Shown: positions 44,502 through 53,989 of the stretch, one piece after another
How positions within the stretch are numbered: position 1 is the stretch's first letter
Layout: each line of letters opens with the position of its first letter
Assembly (NCBI GenBank): GCA_016715195.1
Contig: JADKBB010000017.1
Span: 29,512 to 93,511, forward strand
Source of the DNA: Candidatus Villigracilis proximus
Lineage (GTDB): Bacteria > Chloroflexota > Anaerolineae > Anaerolineales > Villigracilaceae
Direction: 5' to 3'
DNA: 64,000 bases
The notes under the pieces: model-generated
What the model was told of the DNA's origin: nothing
The model's database searches: none
What the model saw: the letters and a program-made list of their open reading frames with translations, nothing else
Translations under genes and position numbers: made by a program

Positions 44502-44780
44502 ATGACCATTCCAACTCTCATCCTCGCTTTGTTGATCTCTCTCCTGTGCGGCGCGCTGTATCATTTTGCGCGCGGTGGAAATGGCTGGCGGCTGCTCCTG
44601 TATTTTGGGGCGAGTGCGTTGGGGTTTGCAGTGGGGCAGTGGATTAGTTTGTGGCAAGGCTGGACTGTATATAAATTTGGTTCGCTGGAAATTGGCATGG
44701 GTGTGCTGGGTAGTTTTCTGTTTTTGATGCTTGGTGAGTGGCTGAGCCGCATCGATGTGAAGCAGGAAAGCAGTGTATAA
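44502..44780 (+). CDS. Small membrane protein of unknown function
   Basis: A 92-residue protein with three hydrophobic stretches (residues about 3-20, 30-50 and 64-83). It begins with MTIPTLILALLISLLCGALYH and ends in a charged tail. I do not recognise the family. It lies 46 bases before the DedA gene on the same strand, so it may be the first gene of the DedA-VanZ unit. No clear ribosome site is seen. Confidence 0.6.
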   Translation: MTIPTLILALLISLLCGALYHFARGGNGWRLLLYFGASALGFAVGQWISLWQGWTVYKFGSLEIGMGVLGSFLFLMLGEWLSRIDVKQESSV

Positions 44781-44826
44781 TTTTATGCCGTTATAAAATA
44801 ATAATTTAAAAGAGAGTAAATAAAAC

Positions 44827-45471
44827 ATGGAAATTTTGAAAAGTTTGATCGATCTGTTTTTGCATCTGGATGAATATCTGGCGAAGATCATTACCGATTA
44901 CGGTACATGGACTTATGCTATTTTGTTCGGAGTGATCTTTGTGGAGACTGGGCTGGTTATCATGCCCTTCCTGCCCGGCGACTCGTTGTTATTCGCTGCC
45001 GGCACGTTTGCGGCGCTTGGCGCGTTGAATATCTGGTATCTGGTGGCGTTGTTGATGGCTGCCGCAGTTTTGGGCGACACGGTCAATTATTCCATTGGAC
45101 ATTATCTGGGCGAACGCGCCTATAACATCAAATGGATCAAGAAGGAATATTTCGATAAGACACATGCCTTCTTTGAAAAACACGGCGGCAAGGCGATCTT
45201 CCTTGCGCGCTTTGTGCCGATCGTGCGCACCTTCGCTCCGTTCGTGGCGGGCATTGGCAAGATGACCTACGGGTATTTCATTACCTATAACATCGTGGGC
45301 GGCATTGTCTGGGTGCTGCTCTTTACCTTCTCTGGTTATTTCTTTGGCAACATTCCATTCATGCGCGATAACTTTGAATATGTGATCATTGTCATCATTC
45401 TGGTTTCAGTTCTGCCGATGATATACGAAGGCTGGAAAGCTCGTAACGAAACAAAGGCTGAAAAGAAATAG
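44827..45471 (+). CDS. DedA family membrane protein
   Basis: A 214-residue DedA/SNARE-associated protein. It holds the family's signature reentrant parts: ETGLVIMPFLPGDSLLFAAG near residue 40, GDTVNYSIGHYLGERAY, and FLARFVPIVRTFAPFVAGIGKMTYGYF, including the conserved R-F-x-P-x-x-R-T-F-x-P. DedA proteins are lipid scramblases or flippases that recycle undecaprenyl phosphate or phosphatidylethanolamine and respond to the membrane potential. A GAGAG site precedes the start. It is followed after two bases by a VanZ-like gene, which suggests one operon. Confidence 0.93.
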   Translation: MEILKSLIDLFLHLDEYLAKIITDYGTWTYAILFGVIFVETGLVIMPFLPGDSLLFAAGTFAALGALNIWYLVALLMAAAVLGDTVNYSIGHYLGERAYNIKWIKKEYFDKTHAFFEKHGGKAIFLARFVPIVRTFAPFVAGIGKMTYGYFITYNIVGGIVWVLLFTFSGYFFGNIPFMRDNFEYVIIVIILVSVLPMIYEGWKARNETKAEKK

Positions 45472-45473
45472 TT

Positions 45474-45872
45474 GTGATCTGGGTCACGGTTTTATTCACA
45501 ATTTTCATTATTGGCTTGATCGTGCTGGCCGATATGGGAAAAATGCGTTTTCTCTTATGGCTGCTGAGCCGGTTTCCGTATGGCGATAAGATCGTGCATT
45601 TTGGTTTGATCGGCGGATTGAGTTTTCTGTTGAACACGACCGCGATGCAGTTACTTCCCAAACAAAGCCCAAGGCGTGTTTCTTTAATTGTGACTCTTTT
45701 CCTGCTTGTGGTTTTCACGCTTGAAGAAATTTCTCAAGGCCCCATTCGCGGCCGGGATGCTTCGCTTTCTGATCTGGCGGCAAACTATGCGGGCATTATT
45801 ACTTTCGCCTTGCTGGCATACTTGACACGGAAAAAGACGCAAGATACTTTGTCTGTGAAATCAGTGGATTAA
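45474..45872 (+). CDS. VanZ-like small membrane protein (GTG start)
   Basis: A 132-residue protein with four hydrophobic segments and the VanZ hallmarks: FPYGDKIVHFGLIGGLSFLLN (a charged D-K-x-x-H-F pair) and FTLEEISQGPIRGRDASLSDLAANYAGI (E-x-x-Q and a D-x-x-x-N patch). The start is a GTG at 45474, two bases after the DedA stop. A paralogue follows directly. VanZ relatives confer teicoplanin resistance in some bacteria but are mostly of unknown function. Confidence 0.8.
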   Translation: MIWVTVLFTIFIIGLIVLADMGKMRFLLWLLSRFPYGDKIVHFGLIGGLSFLLNTTAMQLLPKQSPRRVSLIVTLFLLVVFTLEEISQGPIRGRDASLSDLAANYAGIITFALLAYLTRKKTQDTLSVKSVD

Positions 45873-45910
45873 CAGGGTAGGCTGGGTTCTCAAGCCCGGC
45901 CTATTTTTTT

Positions 45911-46621
45911 ATGAAAATCATCAGTGTATTGTTTTTTATTTTTATCGTCGGTGTCATCATTCTTGCGGATAATGGCGGTCTGCCGCGTTCGATACGCTCG
46001 CTCTATGATTTTCCGAATGGGGATAAGCTCGGACACTTCATCCTTTACGGACTCTTGAATTTTTTTATCACTTACGCATTTCTCTCCGCGCGTCTTTCCC
46101 AATCTCGAAGCTGGGTGACTCTTTCAGTGGGCGTTGTTTTGGTTTTGTTGATCGGCGCCGAAGAATGGTCACAACAGTTCTTCTCCACGCGGACGTTTGA
46201 TCTGATCGATCTGTCAGCGAGTTATCGGGCTTGTTGTTGGTGGGGGCGTATAAGTGGAAGTAATTCGGCCGGAGGTATAGGGATAGGGGGGGGGGGGGGG
46301 GGGGCGGGGGAAAATGGAGCAAAAAGCGGGGAGCGCCCGCCACGCGGGGGGGGGGGGAGGGGGGGGGGGGGGGGGGGGGGGGGACCAGGGCTGAGGCAGT
46401 TTCCTTTCATTACCAAGCGGGTTTTAAGTAACTAGGAAATGGGATCAGATTTATCACGGTAGGTGTTGTAAGTTTGCTTGGATGCGTCCATTTCCAAAAG
46501 AGTAGACTAAACTAAACACATAAGAGAGCTAGCTGCGGACTTTCGACCTGATCGATCTGTCAGCGAGTTATCTCGGCGTTCTGGTTGGCGGTTGGGCGGC
46601 ATATAAAATAAAAAAAATGTA
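45911..46621 (+). pseudogene. Second VanZ-like gene, interrupted by a poly-G stretch and a duplicated end (likely assembly artefact)
   Basis: The frame from 45911 codes a VanZ-like protein (FPNGDKLGHFILYGLLNFF, then GAEEWSQQFFSTRTFDLIDLSASY) that runs correctly to about 46226. It then enters 309 bases of poly-G and junk. At 46536-46572 the last correct segment is repeated (RTFDLIDLSASY, with three synonymous third-position changes) and followed by a proper C-terminus (LGVLVGGWAAYKIKKM) and stop at 46621. Removing the intervening 346 bases gives one intact protein of about 120 residues. The gene is probably whole in the organism. Confidence 0.7.
46227..46535. other. Suspect poly-G insert, probable assembly artefact
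   Basis: Contains several G runs of 5 to about 23 bases (near 46287-46306 and 46349-46383) and no coherent coding sequence. It is bracketed by a repeat of the same VanZ gene end (46190-46226 and 46536-46572, offset 346). Long G runs are typical of failed two-colour sequencing reads. Confidence 0.75.
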
Positions 46622-46634
46622 GCATTGCAAAAAG

Positions 46635-46670
46635 AATAGTGCCGTGAGACTCTAGTCTCACGGCACTATT
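46635..46670. terminator. Bidirectional intrinsic terminator
   Basis: Perfect 17-base arms (46635-46651 and 46654-46670) with a two-base loop, between the VanZ end and the convergent surface-protein gene. Confidence 0.88.
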
Positions 46671-46676
46671 GATTCT

Positions 46677-46735
46677 TACGTCCTGAGCGGAGCCGCCGAT
46701 CTTGCTGCGAAGCCGAAGGATATCCAGAGTTTGTC
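46677..46735. repeat. Dispersed GTCCTGAGC...GAAGGA-type element, copy 1
   Basis: ACGTCCTGAGCGGAGCCGC, then a short centre, then GCGAAGCCGAAGGATA. A second copy lies at 58811-58860. Such GTCCTGAGC/TCGAAGGA elements recur in the intergenic regions of many bacterial genomes. Confidence 0.6.
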
Positions 46736-46741
46736 GAATGG

Positions 46742-49700
46742 TTACGGCAGATTAAAGGTCTTCACTAAAAAGACTGCCATCTGCGCGCGGGTCAGCGGAC
46801 TCTCGGGACAGTAGTTTCCGCCGCCGCATCCGCTGGTGATGCCTTCCGCGGCCAGTTGCTCGATCCAGGCGGCCGCCCAGTAACTGGTGGGGACATCATT
46901 GAAAATACCGCTCGCTGCGGGGGGATTATAGCTCGCACCATATCTGGCTCTCAAGAGGAAGACCGCCATTTGCGCGCGGGTGGTCGCTGTCTGGTCGGGA
47001 CAGAAATTCAGCGGGCTTGTGGTACAGCCAGAGGTGATGCCCTCCGCGTAGAAGCGTTCGATAAAGGCTGACGCCCAATAGCTGAGCGGCACATCGCCGA
47101 AGATCAGACCTGTCGCTGCGGGCGGGGTATAAGCTGGGCCATGGATGCCTTTCAAAAGGAAGACCGCCATTTGCGCACGGGTCACTTCGCTGTCTGGGCA
47201 GTAATTCAATGGAGTGGTTGTGCAGCCGCTGGTGATGCCGGCCTGATACAGGCGTTCGATATAGTTGTTGGCCCAATGGACATAAGGCACATCAACAAAG
47301 ATTGGAGTGAGAACAACATCCGCTGTCCACTTGGCGTAGACCGTGATATCCGCTGTCACCGGAGTGGCTGCTGTAAATTGTGTGCCGCCTCCATTGAGTG
47401 CTGTGTACCAGCCGCCAAAGGTGTTTCCTGCTTTGGTCGGAGCGCTCGGCAGAGTGACGGTCGCGTTGTAGGCGACGCCGGTGATCGGGTTCGTGGTTCC
47501 CGTTCCGCCGTCTTTGTCGAAGGTCACGGTGTAGGTGCCTGCTGTCCACTTGGCGTGGATCGTGGTGCTCAGTCCCATTGTGCTGAAGGTATAAGCGCTC
47601 AGGAAAGTTCCATCATCGTTGAACCAGCCCGCGAAGGTATAGCCCGCACGGGTCGGATTTGTCGGAGCGCTGACCGCAGTTCCAAAGTTCTGGGTGATGG
47701 CTGTGACCGCCGTACCGCCATTACTGTTGAAGGTCAACGTCTGGCTGTCTGCTGTCCACTTGGCGTAGACTGTGATGTCCGCGGTCACCGGTGTGGACGC
47801 GGTAAATTGTGTGCCACCGCCGTTGAGCGCCGTGTACCAGCCGCCAAAGGTATTGCCTGCTTTGGTTGGAGCGCTCGGCAGGGTGACGGTCGCATTGTTG
47901 GCAACACCCGTGATCGGGTTCGTGGTTCCCGTGCCGCCGTCTTTGTCAAAGGTCACGGTGTAGGTGACCGGCGCAGGGAATTCTTCGCATAATGCTCCAG
48001 CGACGGTTGGTGCGCTGGTCTGCCATTCGCCTGTGGGCGGATTCCCCGTGCTCGACAAATTCACATCGACCAGAATGTTCCCGCTGACCGTATCGCCGTT
48101 GCCGTTGATCGTGTCACCGTTGCTGAGTGCGCTTCCGCCGCCTGCTGCCGTGATGTGGGGCCCCCAATTGGTGCCCCACCAGTTGGAATTCGCCACATTC
48201 CCGCCGCCCGTCGCATCAATCGTTCCGGCATCACTGCTATCGAATATGGCGGTAGCGCTATTGCTGGTGATGCACGAATTGCGTATCGTTGACACGCCGG
48301 TTGTTGCTTCGTTGTAAATAGCAGAACCATTTACAGTCGCGCTGTTTGAGATAATACGGCTGCCGCTGAGATTAATCGTTCCGCTAAGAATGGCAATCGC
48401 CCCACCAAAGTTCCCCGACGTGTTGCCGCTGAATATGCTGTTACTGATGGATACAACCGGGCTACCGCCAACCAGCGCAAGAGCGCCGCCGTAGGCTGTG
48501 TTCGATGACGATGTCGCCGAGTTACCCGTGAAGGTGCTGTCAGAAATCGTGTAAGTGCCGGGCTGCTCGATGATCATCGCAGCGCCATAGGATGGCCCTC
48601 CGGAGTTGCTGACAGAATTGTTGCTAAAGGTCGAGCCGGTGACAGACAACGAGCAACTGTTGCAATACACGCCCGCACTGCCATTTGCAGCGAAGGGTTG
48701 GTTAATGACATTGCTGCTGATGGTTGTGTCGGTAATGGTTAAACTGCACGTTGCGCAATAAACGCCAGCGCCATTGAATACGGTTTTATTGGCGCTAATC
48801 GTGCTGTTCGTCAGCGTAATATTCGATCCAGTGTTCCCATAAATTCCACCGCCGCTATTGCCAGCGTAACAATTCTGGACGCTGCTGTTCTGTACCATCA
48901 GCGTACCACCATTCACGAATATGCAGGCACCCAACGTTGGCGTGCTGCCATTTCCCCCATTCTGCACGGTGACATTATCCAGCGTAAGGTTGCTTGATGT
49001 GGCAACGGAAAAGACACGATACGCAGCAGTATCAGCGGCGGCATTTGCCTGAATAATTGTATTGGCTGTGCCATTCCCGGTGATGGTCAAAGTGCCGTTA
49101 TTGGCGATGCTGGGAAGACTGCTTGTCACTGTGAACGCACCATTCAACGCAAAGGTGATGGTGTTATTGGATACGGCGGCATTTGCCGCTGTGATCGCTT
49201 CACGCAGCGAACAATCGGCATCGCAAACGCCGTCATTGGTATCGGCGGTCTTTGTAACGATAAAGCTGGCGGCTGTTGGCGCAAAGATATAGGCCGCGCC
49301 AGCGTTCCCTGCCAGGTTGTTGCTGCCATCACCATCCACGCCAGTGGCATTGCTGTCTTCCAGCCACGCGCCAAGGATGACGGTATCGCCATCGATGCCG
49401 ATTTGTGTCTGGCTGAAATCGTCACCGGGGCTGGTATTGGATGCTTTTAGATATTGCTGCTGAGTCCATGTGATGCTGCTGCGGGTAAAGAGATAGCCCG
49501 CCCCGGAGTTTAATGCCGTATTGTTGGTTTGATCTCCGTTGATACCGGTGGCGTTTCCGTCTTCGCCGGGTGCGCTGATCAATGCGCTGTCGCCAGAAAT
49601 TGCAACGGCCACACCAAACCCATCGCCCTGGGAATCGCCAAAGGTGGTGTTGGCGGCTTTAAGGTAAGCCTGCTGGCTCCAGGTGATGCCGCTGCGGGTG

Positions 49701-50824
49701 AATACATACGCCGCCCCTGCGCTGGTGACTGAATTATCAGCCTGACCGGCCCCGTTGCTGTCTTCACCGGGTGCGCCGACCACAATCGTATCACCATCAA
49801 TGCCCACCGATTGGCCGAACCAGTCATTGCTTTCGGTGTTGGATGCTTTAAGGTAAGCCTGCTGGCTCCAGGTCACACCACTGCGGGTAAAGACAAAGGC
49901 CGCCCCTGAATCTGTCACCGTGTTATCGGCGGAATTGCCATTGACGCCGGTTGCGTTGCTGTCTTCATTTTTGGCCGAGACCACGGCTGTATCACCAGAG
50001 ATGTCAATCCCAACGCCAAAATAATCAACCAAATCGGGGTTGGGCGATTTCAGGTAGGCTTGCTGGCTCCAGGTGACACCGCTGCGGGTGAAGACATACG
50101 CCGCCCCGGCGCTGGGCACTGAATCATCGGCCTGGCTTGACCCGTTGCTGTCTTCATAAGGTGCGCCAATCAGCACTGTATCGCCATTAATGGCAACGTG
50201 CTCACCAAAGCCATCACCACCATCGGTATTGGATGCTTTCAGATAGGCTTGCTGACTCCATGTTATGCCGCTGCGGGTGAAGATATACGCGGCTCCGGAA
50301 TTACCGGCTGAATCATCTGTGGCATTTCCGTTAATGCCAGTTGCGTTGCTGTCTTCATTAGGTACACCCACCACAATTGTATCGCCTGAGATTTCCACCG
50401 AATAGCCGAAATAATCATCCCCATCAGGGGCGGCTGATTTCAGGTAGGCTTGCTGGCTCCATGTATTGCCATTGCGCACAAAGACATACACAGCCCCGGC
50501 GCGAGGGATGGAATTATCGGTCTGATTGCCATTCACGCCGGTGGCATTGCTGCCTTCGCCAATGGCCCCTACCACGGCGGTATTTCCGTCCACCGCCACG
50601 GATATGCCAAACCAATCGTTTAGGCCGGTGTTGGATGCTTTCAGGTAAGCTTGCTGTCCGCCGGGTAGTAAGAGTGCAGGCAGCATCGGTTTGATCTGCG
50701 CCCAATCGGCAGTGCTGAGCCCGTCAGGAACCGCACTGGCCGCAACCGGTGTGGGTGTTGCTCCAAAGGTCAGCACTAGCAGACTCAGCAGCACAATCAT
50801 CGAACTTAAAGATTTATATTTCAT
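46742..50824 (-). CDS. Giant mosaic SLH surface protein: FG-GAP propeller, CSLREA beta-helix, InlB B-repeats, SLH x3
   Basis: A 1360-residue exported protein. A signal peptide of about 30 residues is followed by seven FG-GAP-like repeats (residues about 57-520, nucleotides about 50656-49265), each near 66 residues. Each repeat has QQAYLK, a D-G-D-T-V strand and an E-D-S-N-A-T-G-V-N-G calcium-loop type segment; this suits one seven-bladed propeller. Then comes a CSLREAI motif that opens a parallel beta-helix of about 400 residues with N-rich repeats. Three InlB B-type (Flg_new) repeats end in VYAKWTAD-like sequence, and three SLH modules (HWANNYIERLYQAGITSGC and two like it) anchor it. It is likely an adhesin or cell-surface scaffold. 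A GGAG site precedes the start. Confidence 0.93.
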   Translation of the reverse strand: MKYKSLSSMIVLLSLLVLTFGATPTPVAASAVPDGLSTADWAQIKPMLPALLLPGGQQAYLKASNTGLNDWFGISVAVDGNTAVVGAIGEGSNATGVNGNQTDNSIPRAGAVYVFVRNGNTWSQQAYLKSAAPDGDDYFGYSVEISGDTIVVGVPNEDSNATGINGNATDDSAGNSGAAYIFTRSGITWSQQAYLKASNTDGGDGFGEHVAINGDTVLIGAPYEDSNGSSQADDSVPSAGAAYVFTRSGVTWSQQAYLKSPNPDLVDYFGVGIDISGDTAVVSAKNEDSNATGVNGNSADNTVTDSGAAFVFTRSGVTWSQQAYLKASNTESNDWFGQSVGIDGDTIVVGAPGEDSNGAGQADNSVTSAGAAYVFTRSGITWSQQAYLKAANTTFGDSQGDGFGVAVAISGDSALISAPGEDGNATGINGDQTNNTALNSGAGYLFTRSSITWTQQQYLKASNTSPGDDFSQTQIGIDGDTVILGAWLEDSNATGVDGDGSNNLAGNAGAAYIFAPTAASFIVTKTADTNDGVCDADCSLREAITAANAAVSNNTITFALNGAFTVTSSLPSIANNGTLTITGNGTANTIIQANAAADTAAYRVFSVATSSNLTLDNVTVQNGGNGSTPTLGACIFVNGGTLMVQNSSVQNCYAGNSGGGIYGNTGSNITLTNSTISANKTVFNGAGVYCATCSLTITDTTISSNVINQPFAANGSAGVYCNSCSLSVTGSTFSNNSVSNSGGPSYGAAMIIEQPGTYTISDSTFTGNSATSSSNTAYGGALALVGGSPVVSISNSIFSGNTSGNFGGAIAILSGTINLSGSRIISNSATVNGSAIYNEATTGVSTIRNSCITSNSATAIFDSSDAGTIDATGGGNVANSNWWGTNWGPHITAAGGGSALSNGDTINGNGDTVSGNILVDVNLSSTGNPPTGEWQTSAPTVAGALCEEFPAPVTYTVTFDKDGGTGTTNPITGVANNATVTLPSAPTKAGNTFGGWYTALNGGGTQFTASTPVTADITVYAKWTADSQTLTFNSNGGTAVTAITQNFGTAVSAPTNPTRAGYTFAGWFNDDGTFLSAYTFSTMGLSTTIHAKWTAGTYTVTFDKDGGTGTTNPITGVAYNATVTLPSAPTKAGNTFGGWYTALNGGGTQFTAATPVTADITVYAKWTADVVLTPIFVDVPYVHWANNYIERLYQAGITSGCTTTPLNYCPDSEVTRAQMAVFLLKGIHGPAYTPPAATGLIFGDVPLSYWASAFIERFYAEGITSGCTTSPLNFCPDQTATTRAQMAVFLLRARYGASYNPPAASGIFNDVPTSYWAAAWIEQLAAEGITSGCGGGNYCPESPLTRAQMAVFLVKTFNLP
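47320..47965 (-). repeat. Near-identical tandem InlB-type repeat units inside the surface protein gene
   Basis: Two units of about 215 bases (about 47325-47540 and 47755-47965) are nearly identical at the DNA level. The central unit between them is diverged. This suggests recent duplication or gene conversion, and the region could recombine. Confidence 0.7.
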
Positions 50825-51335
50825 AATACATTCTCCGTTTGATGTTTTTTACGTTACAAGAAACTTATGACTGCAGCCAGATATTATCCCGCGCGGTGGC
50901 TGTCACATGGCTTGTTTTTAAATGCAAAATACCCGATTCCGCGCAGGAATTGGGTATTGAATACAAACGATAAAAATTTTGGGATTGTAGTCTCATATAA
51001 AAAGTGAAGTCTCCATGGCTGTATGATTACCGATCAGTGCCATTTTTTGGTGTTGCCATCAGCCATTTCTTCTTCTTTATTTAAAAGAAACTCCAACGTT
51101 GTAGAGTAGTATTTTACAAGCGGGGAGAGGGATTTGTCAATATAGCCAATCCGGCCTTTTTTGTCTGGTTTTGAAAAATAAATAATATTGAGATTAAAAA
51201 CGCAAGGCGCTTGCGCGAGATCTTGATCAGCGCGCATACAATCTGGCCTGATTCGTATTAATTAAATGTAATGCCCCTAAGGTTTTCGCGAAAACCTTAG
51301 GGGCTAACTTTTTAACGTGTAATCTTTAAACAGTT
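50825..51335. other. Gene-poor intergenic region with hairpins
   Basis: About 510 bases. It holds the surface-protein promoter, a hairpin with AATACCC/GGGTATT arms near 50930-50960, and a 67-codon minus frame at 51034-51237 that I do not support as a gene. At 51273-51304 there is a perfect 32-base palindrome (GCCCCTAAGGTTTTCG plus complement) that may act as a terminator for the acylase gene, though its T tract is on the plus-strand side. Confidence 0.5.
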
Positions 51336-53907
51336 TTACGGCACTAACTGTAAATGACCTTCGCTGTCTTTCTGAACGGAATCCTGTTCCCACCACATGG
51401 GATAGTATTTCACGTTTGCCCAGAGCGGAGCCATGTCGTCGTAGTGTTCGCTAAAGGCGTGGCCCGATTGACCGGTGGTATGGACTGTCCATGAGTTGTT
51501 GAGGTTGCTGAAATCCACGATCATGCGCATGGACGGGAGCCAGTTGGTTTCGTAGCCGTCGTTCACCGACCAGCCGGTAGCGTTGACAATCGCGTCGCCG
51601 CCGCCGGTGGGGATGGGTCCGCGGTTGAAGAGGGATTCGATCAATGAGACGCCCGATTCGCCCAGCGTTGAATTGCGGAAGGTGGCGGCGTGCATGTCAC
51701 CCCAAACCCATTTGGACATGTCCTTGCCGAACATTTCCTGCAATTCGGCAACACCTTCTGCGAAGGAGACCTTGAGCATATCGTCCATGCTTTCGGTCAC
51801 ATCGGCTGTGGATTTATCGTCCCAGAACGGGTCGTTGGGATTCTTTGCCATCGTGCGCATGACTTCATTCCAGCGTGAACCGCCGTCTGCCCAGTAGCGT
51901 TCGGGGAGTTCGTCGTTGAATGTGTTTTGCAGGAAGTTGCGCCAGAACGCATTGAACACTGCTGCGGAGGTGGAATCTATCCGGTCTTGGAAATCCCAAC
52001 TCTTTAGCGTATCAAGCGCGGGGTTAAGGTCAGATGCGAGTTCTACATCCAAAAGAATCGGCACGAAAGTTTCCGCGTTGGCGTCGAATGAGTCGCCGTG
52101 CATTTGTTGAATGTAGGCGATGTCAATTTTGGCGGGCGCGTTTTCGATCATGCTGACGATGCGATCAGCGCGGAAGCCGTAATCCCAATCTTGTGTGATG
52201 AGGTAGGGATAATCATTTGGCGGCACCTGATTGTTGGCGGTGACGATATAGCCTTCGGCGGGATTGAACGTGTAAGGCTGTTCCTCGAACGGAATAAAAC
52301 CCGTCCATGAATATTCATCTGTCCAGCCGGGGACGGGGACGGTGCCATCACCCTTGGAGCGGATCGGCACATCGCCGGGCATTTGATAACCGATGTTGCC
52401 TTCGACATCTGCATACAAAAGATTTTGCGCGGGCACGTGGAAACCAGATGCGGCAGCGCGGAACTCTTCCCAGTTTTGCGCTTTGTCAAATCCCCAGATC
52501 GCTTCAAACGGAGTGGACGGAGTGAGCGCGGTCCACGCGAGTGCGATGACATATTGCTCAGGAAGTTCAACGCCGGCGCGATCTTTGAAGGCTTCAAATT
52601 CTGTATCTTTTGGATCGCCTGCATCTTTAAGCGGACCGTAGGCTCTGAGATGACCGGACCATGACGCGTACTGCGGACTGTGATCTCAACCGCTTCGCCG
52701 CCGACGACCGAAATTGATTCCGTCCGAGTGACAAAATCTACCCATTCGCCGTTGACTTCATATTGATTCGGATTTTCAGGATTGACCTTCTCGATGTATA
52801 AGTCCATCACGTCGGGGCCGGTGTTGGTGAAGCCCCACGCGATCTTTGCGTTGTGACCGATGATGACACCGGGCACGCCTGCAAATGAAAAGCCTGCCAC
52901 TTCGAATGGACAGTCCGCGTTGACCGGCATACAATGCAAATCCACTTGATACCAAATGGACGGCATTTGAATTCCAAGATGCGGATCATTGGCGAGCAAA
53001 GGCATTCCGGTGTCTGTTAATTTTCCAGAGACCGCCCATGAGTTTGAGCCGATGCCATCATTCCACGGGCCGAGTGAATCATCAAGCAGCGACGTGTTGT
53101 AGGCGAGTGTATCGAGGGGGAGTGCTGAGTAGTCAAAGGTTTGACGTTCGACGTTTGACGTTTGTGTTGATGTAGAAGCTGTGCCATCTCCGATCTTATT
53201 TACAATGACAGGATGATCTGCCGGATAACCGGGGAAGAGTTGTGCAACTTGTTCTGGAGTAAAAGTCTTGAGCAGAACAGCGCGCTCGATCTCATCGCCC
53301 ATGTTGCCGCGCAAGTCCCAGGCCATGGCTTTGCCCCATGTCAATGAATGAATGGGAGTCCAATCTTCGATGGTGTAGTCAGGGCTGAGTAATCCCAGCA
53401 CCGCATATTCAAGGCTGAGGGCTGTGCCTTTATGATCTTTGAGATAGGCATTCACGCCGGCTGTATAGGCTTCGAGAATGGCGCGAGATTCAGGGCCGAG
53501 TTCTTCCCATTCCGCTTCGGCGGTTTGGCGCCAGCCGAGCGTGCGCAGAAAGGTATCGGTCTCCACCTGTCCGCTGCCGAACATTTCGAGAGTTCACCCG
53601 AACCGATATGACGCCACGAATCCATTTGCCAGAAACGATCCTGCGCGTGGGTGTATCCCTGCGCAAAAAAGAGATCGTGCGTGGTCGTCGCATAAATGTG
53701 CGGAATCCCCATGCTGTCGCGGTAAACATCCACCACGCCATCCAGCCCGTCCACTTTGATCTCTCCATCCGTCTGCGGAAAAGACTGCTTCGCAACGGTG
53801 TTTGGAAGATAGCTCTTGAAATAGAACATTCCGCCCGCGCCCACGATCAGCGCCAGAATAAGAATGCCAAGAACGATCCGTCCAATGATCTTGCCTGCTT
53901 TTTTCAT
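51336..53907 (-). pseudogene. Penicillin acylase family (Ntn hydrolase), two one-base frameshifts
   Basis: Joined frames give about 857 residues: an N-terminal membrane anchor (residues about 10-30), the alpha-chain start (DVYRDSMGIPHIYATTTHDLFFAQGYTHAQDRFWQMD), and the beta chain opening with GSNSWAVSG, where the first Ser is the catalytic nucleophile after autoprocessing. The beta chain continues through ANDPHLG, STRHGPVI and NQVPPNDYPYL. The frame is lost near 53585 (a G is needed before GAAATGTTC) and near 52640 (one base). Members hydrolyse penicillins, cephalosporins, acyl-homoserine lactones or other amides; the substrate is unknown. The protein would act at the membrane's outer face. 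Confidence 0.85.
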
Positions 53908-53933
53908 TCATCCTCCAAAGATTTTAATTGATT

Positions 53934-53973
53934 AGCGTGGCGGCATAAGATAAACATCTTGTACCGCCACGCT
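53934..53973. terminator. Hairpin between two minus-strand genes
   Basis: Ten-base arms (53934-53943 and 53964-53973) with a 20-base loop. The T tract is on the plus side, so it is only a weak minus-strand terminator. Confidence 0.5.
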
Positions 53974-53989
53974 TTTTCCTTTGACTTTT

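Noticed and set aside
46068..46435. Gly-rich or Pro-rich proteins read from the poly-G region
   Set aside because: Artefact of G runs; no real coding signal.
51034..51237. 67-codon minus frame in the acylase upstream region
   Set aside because: No ribosome site, no known motif, and biased composition; no support for a gene.
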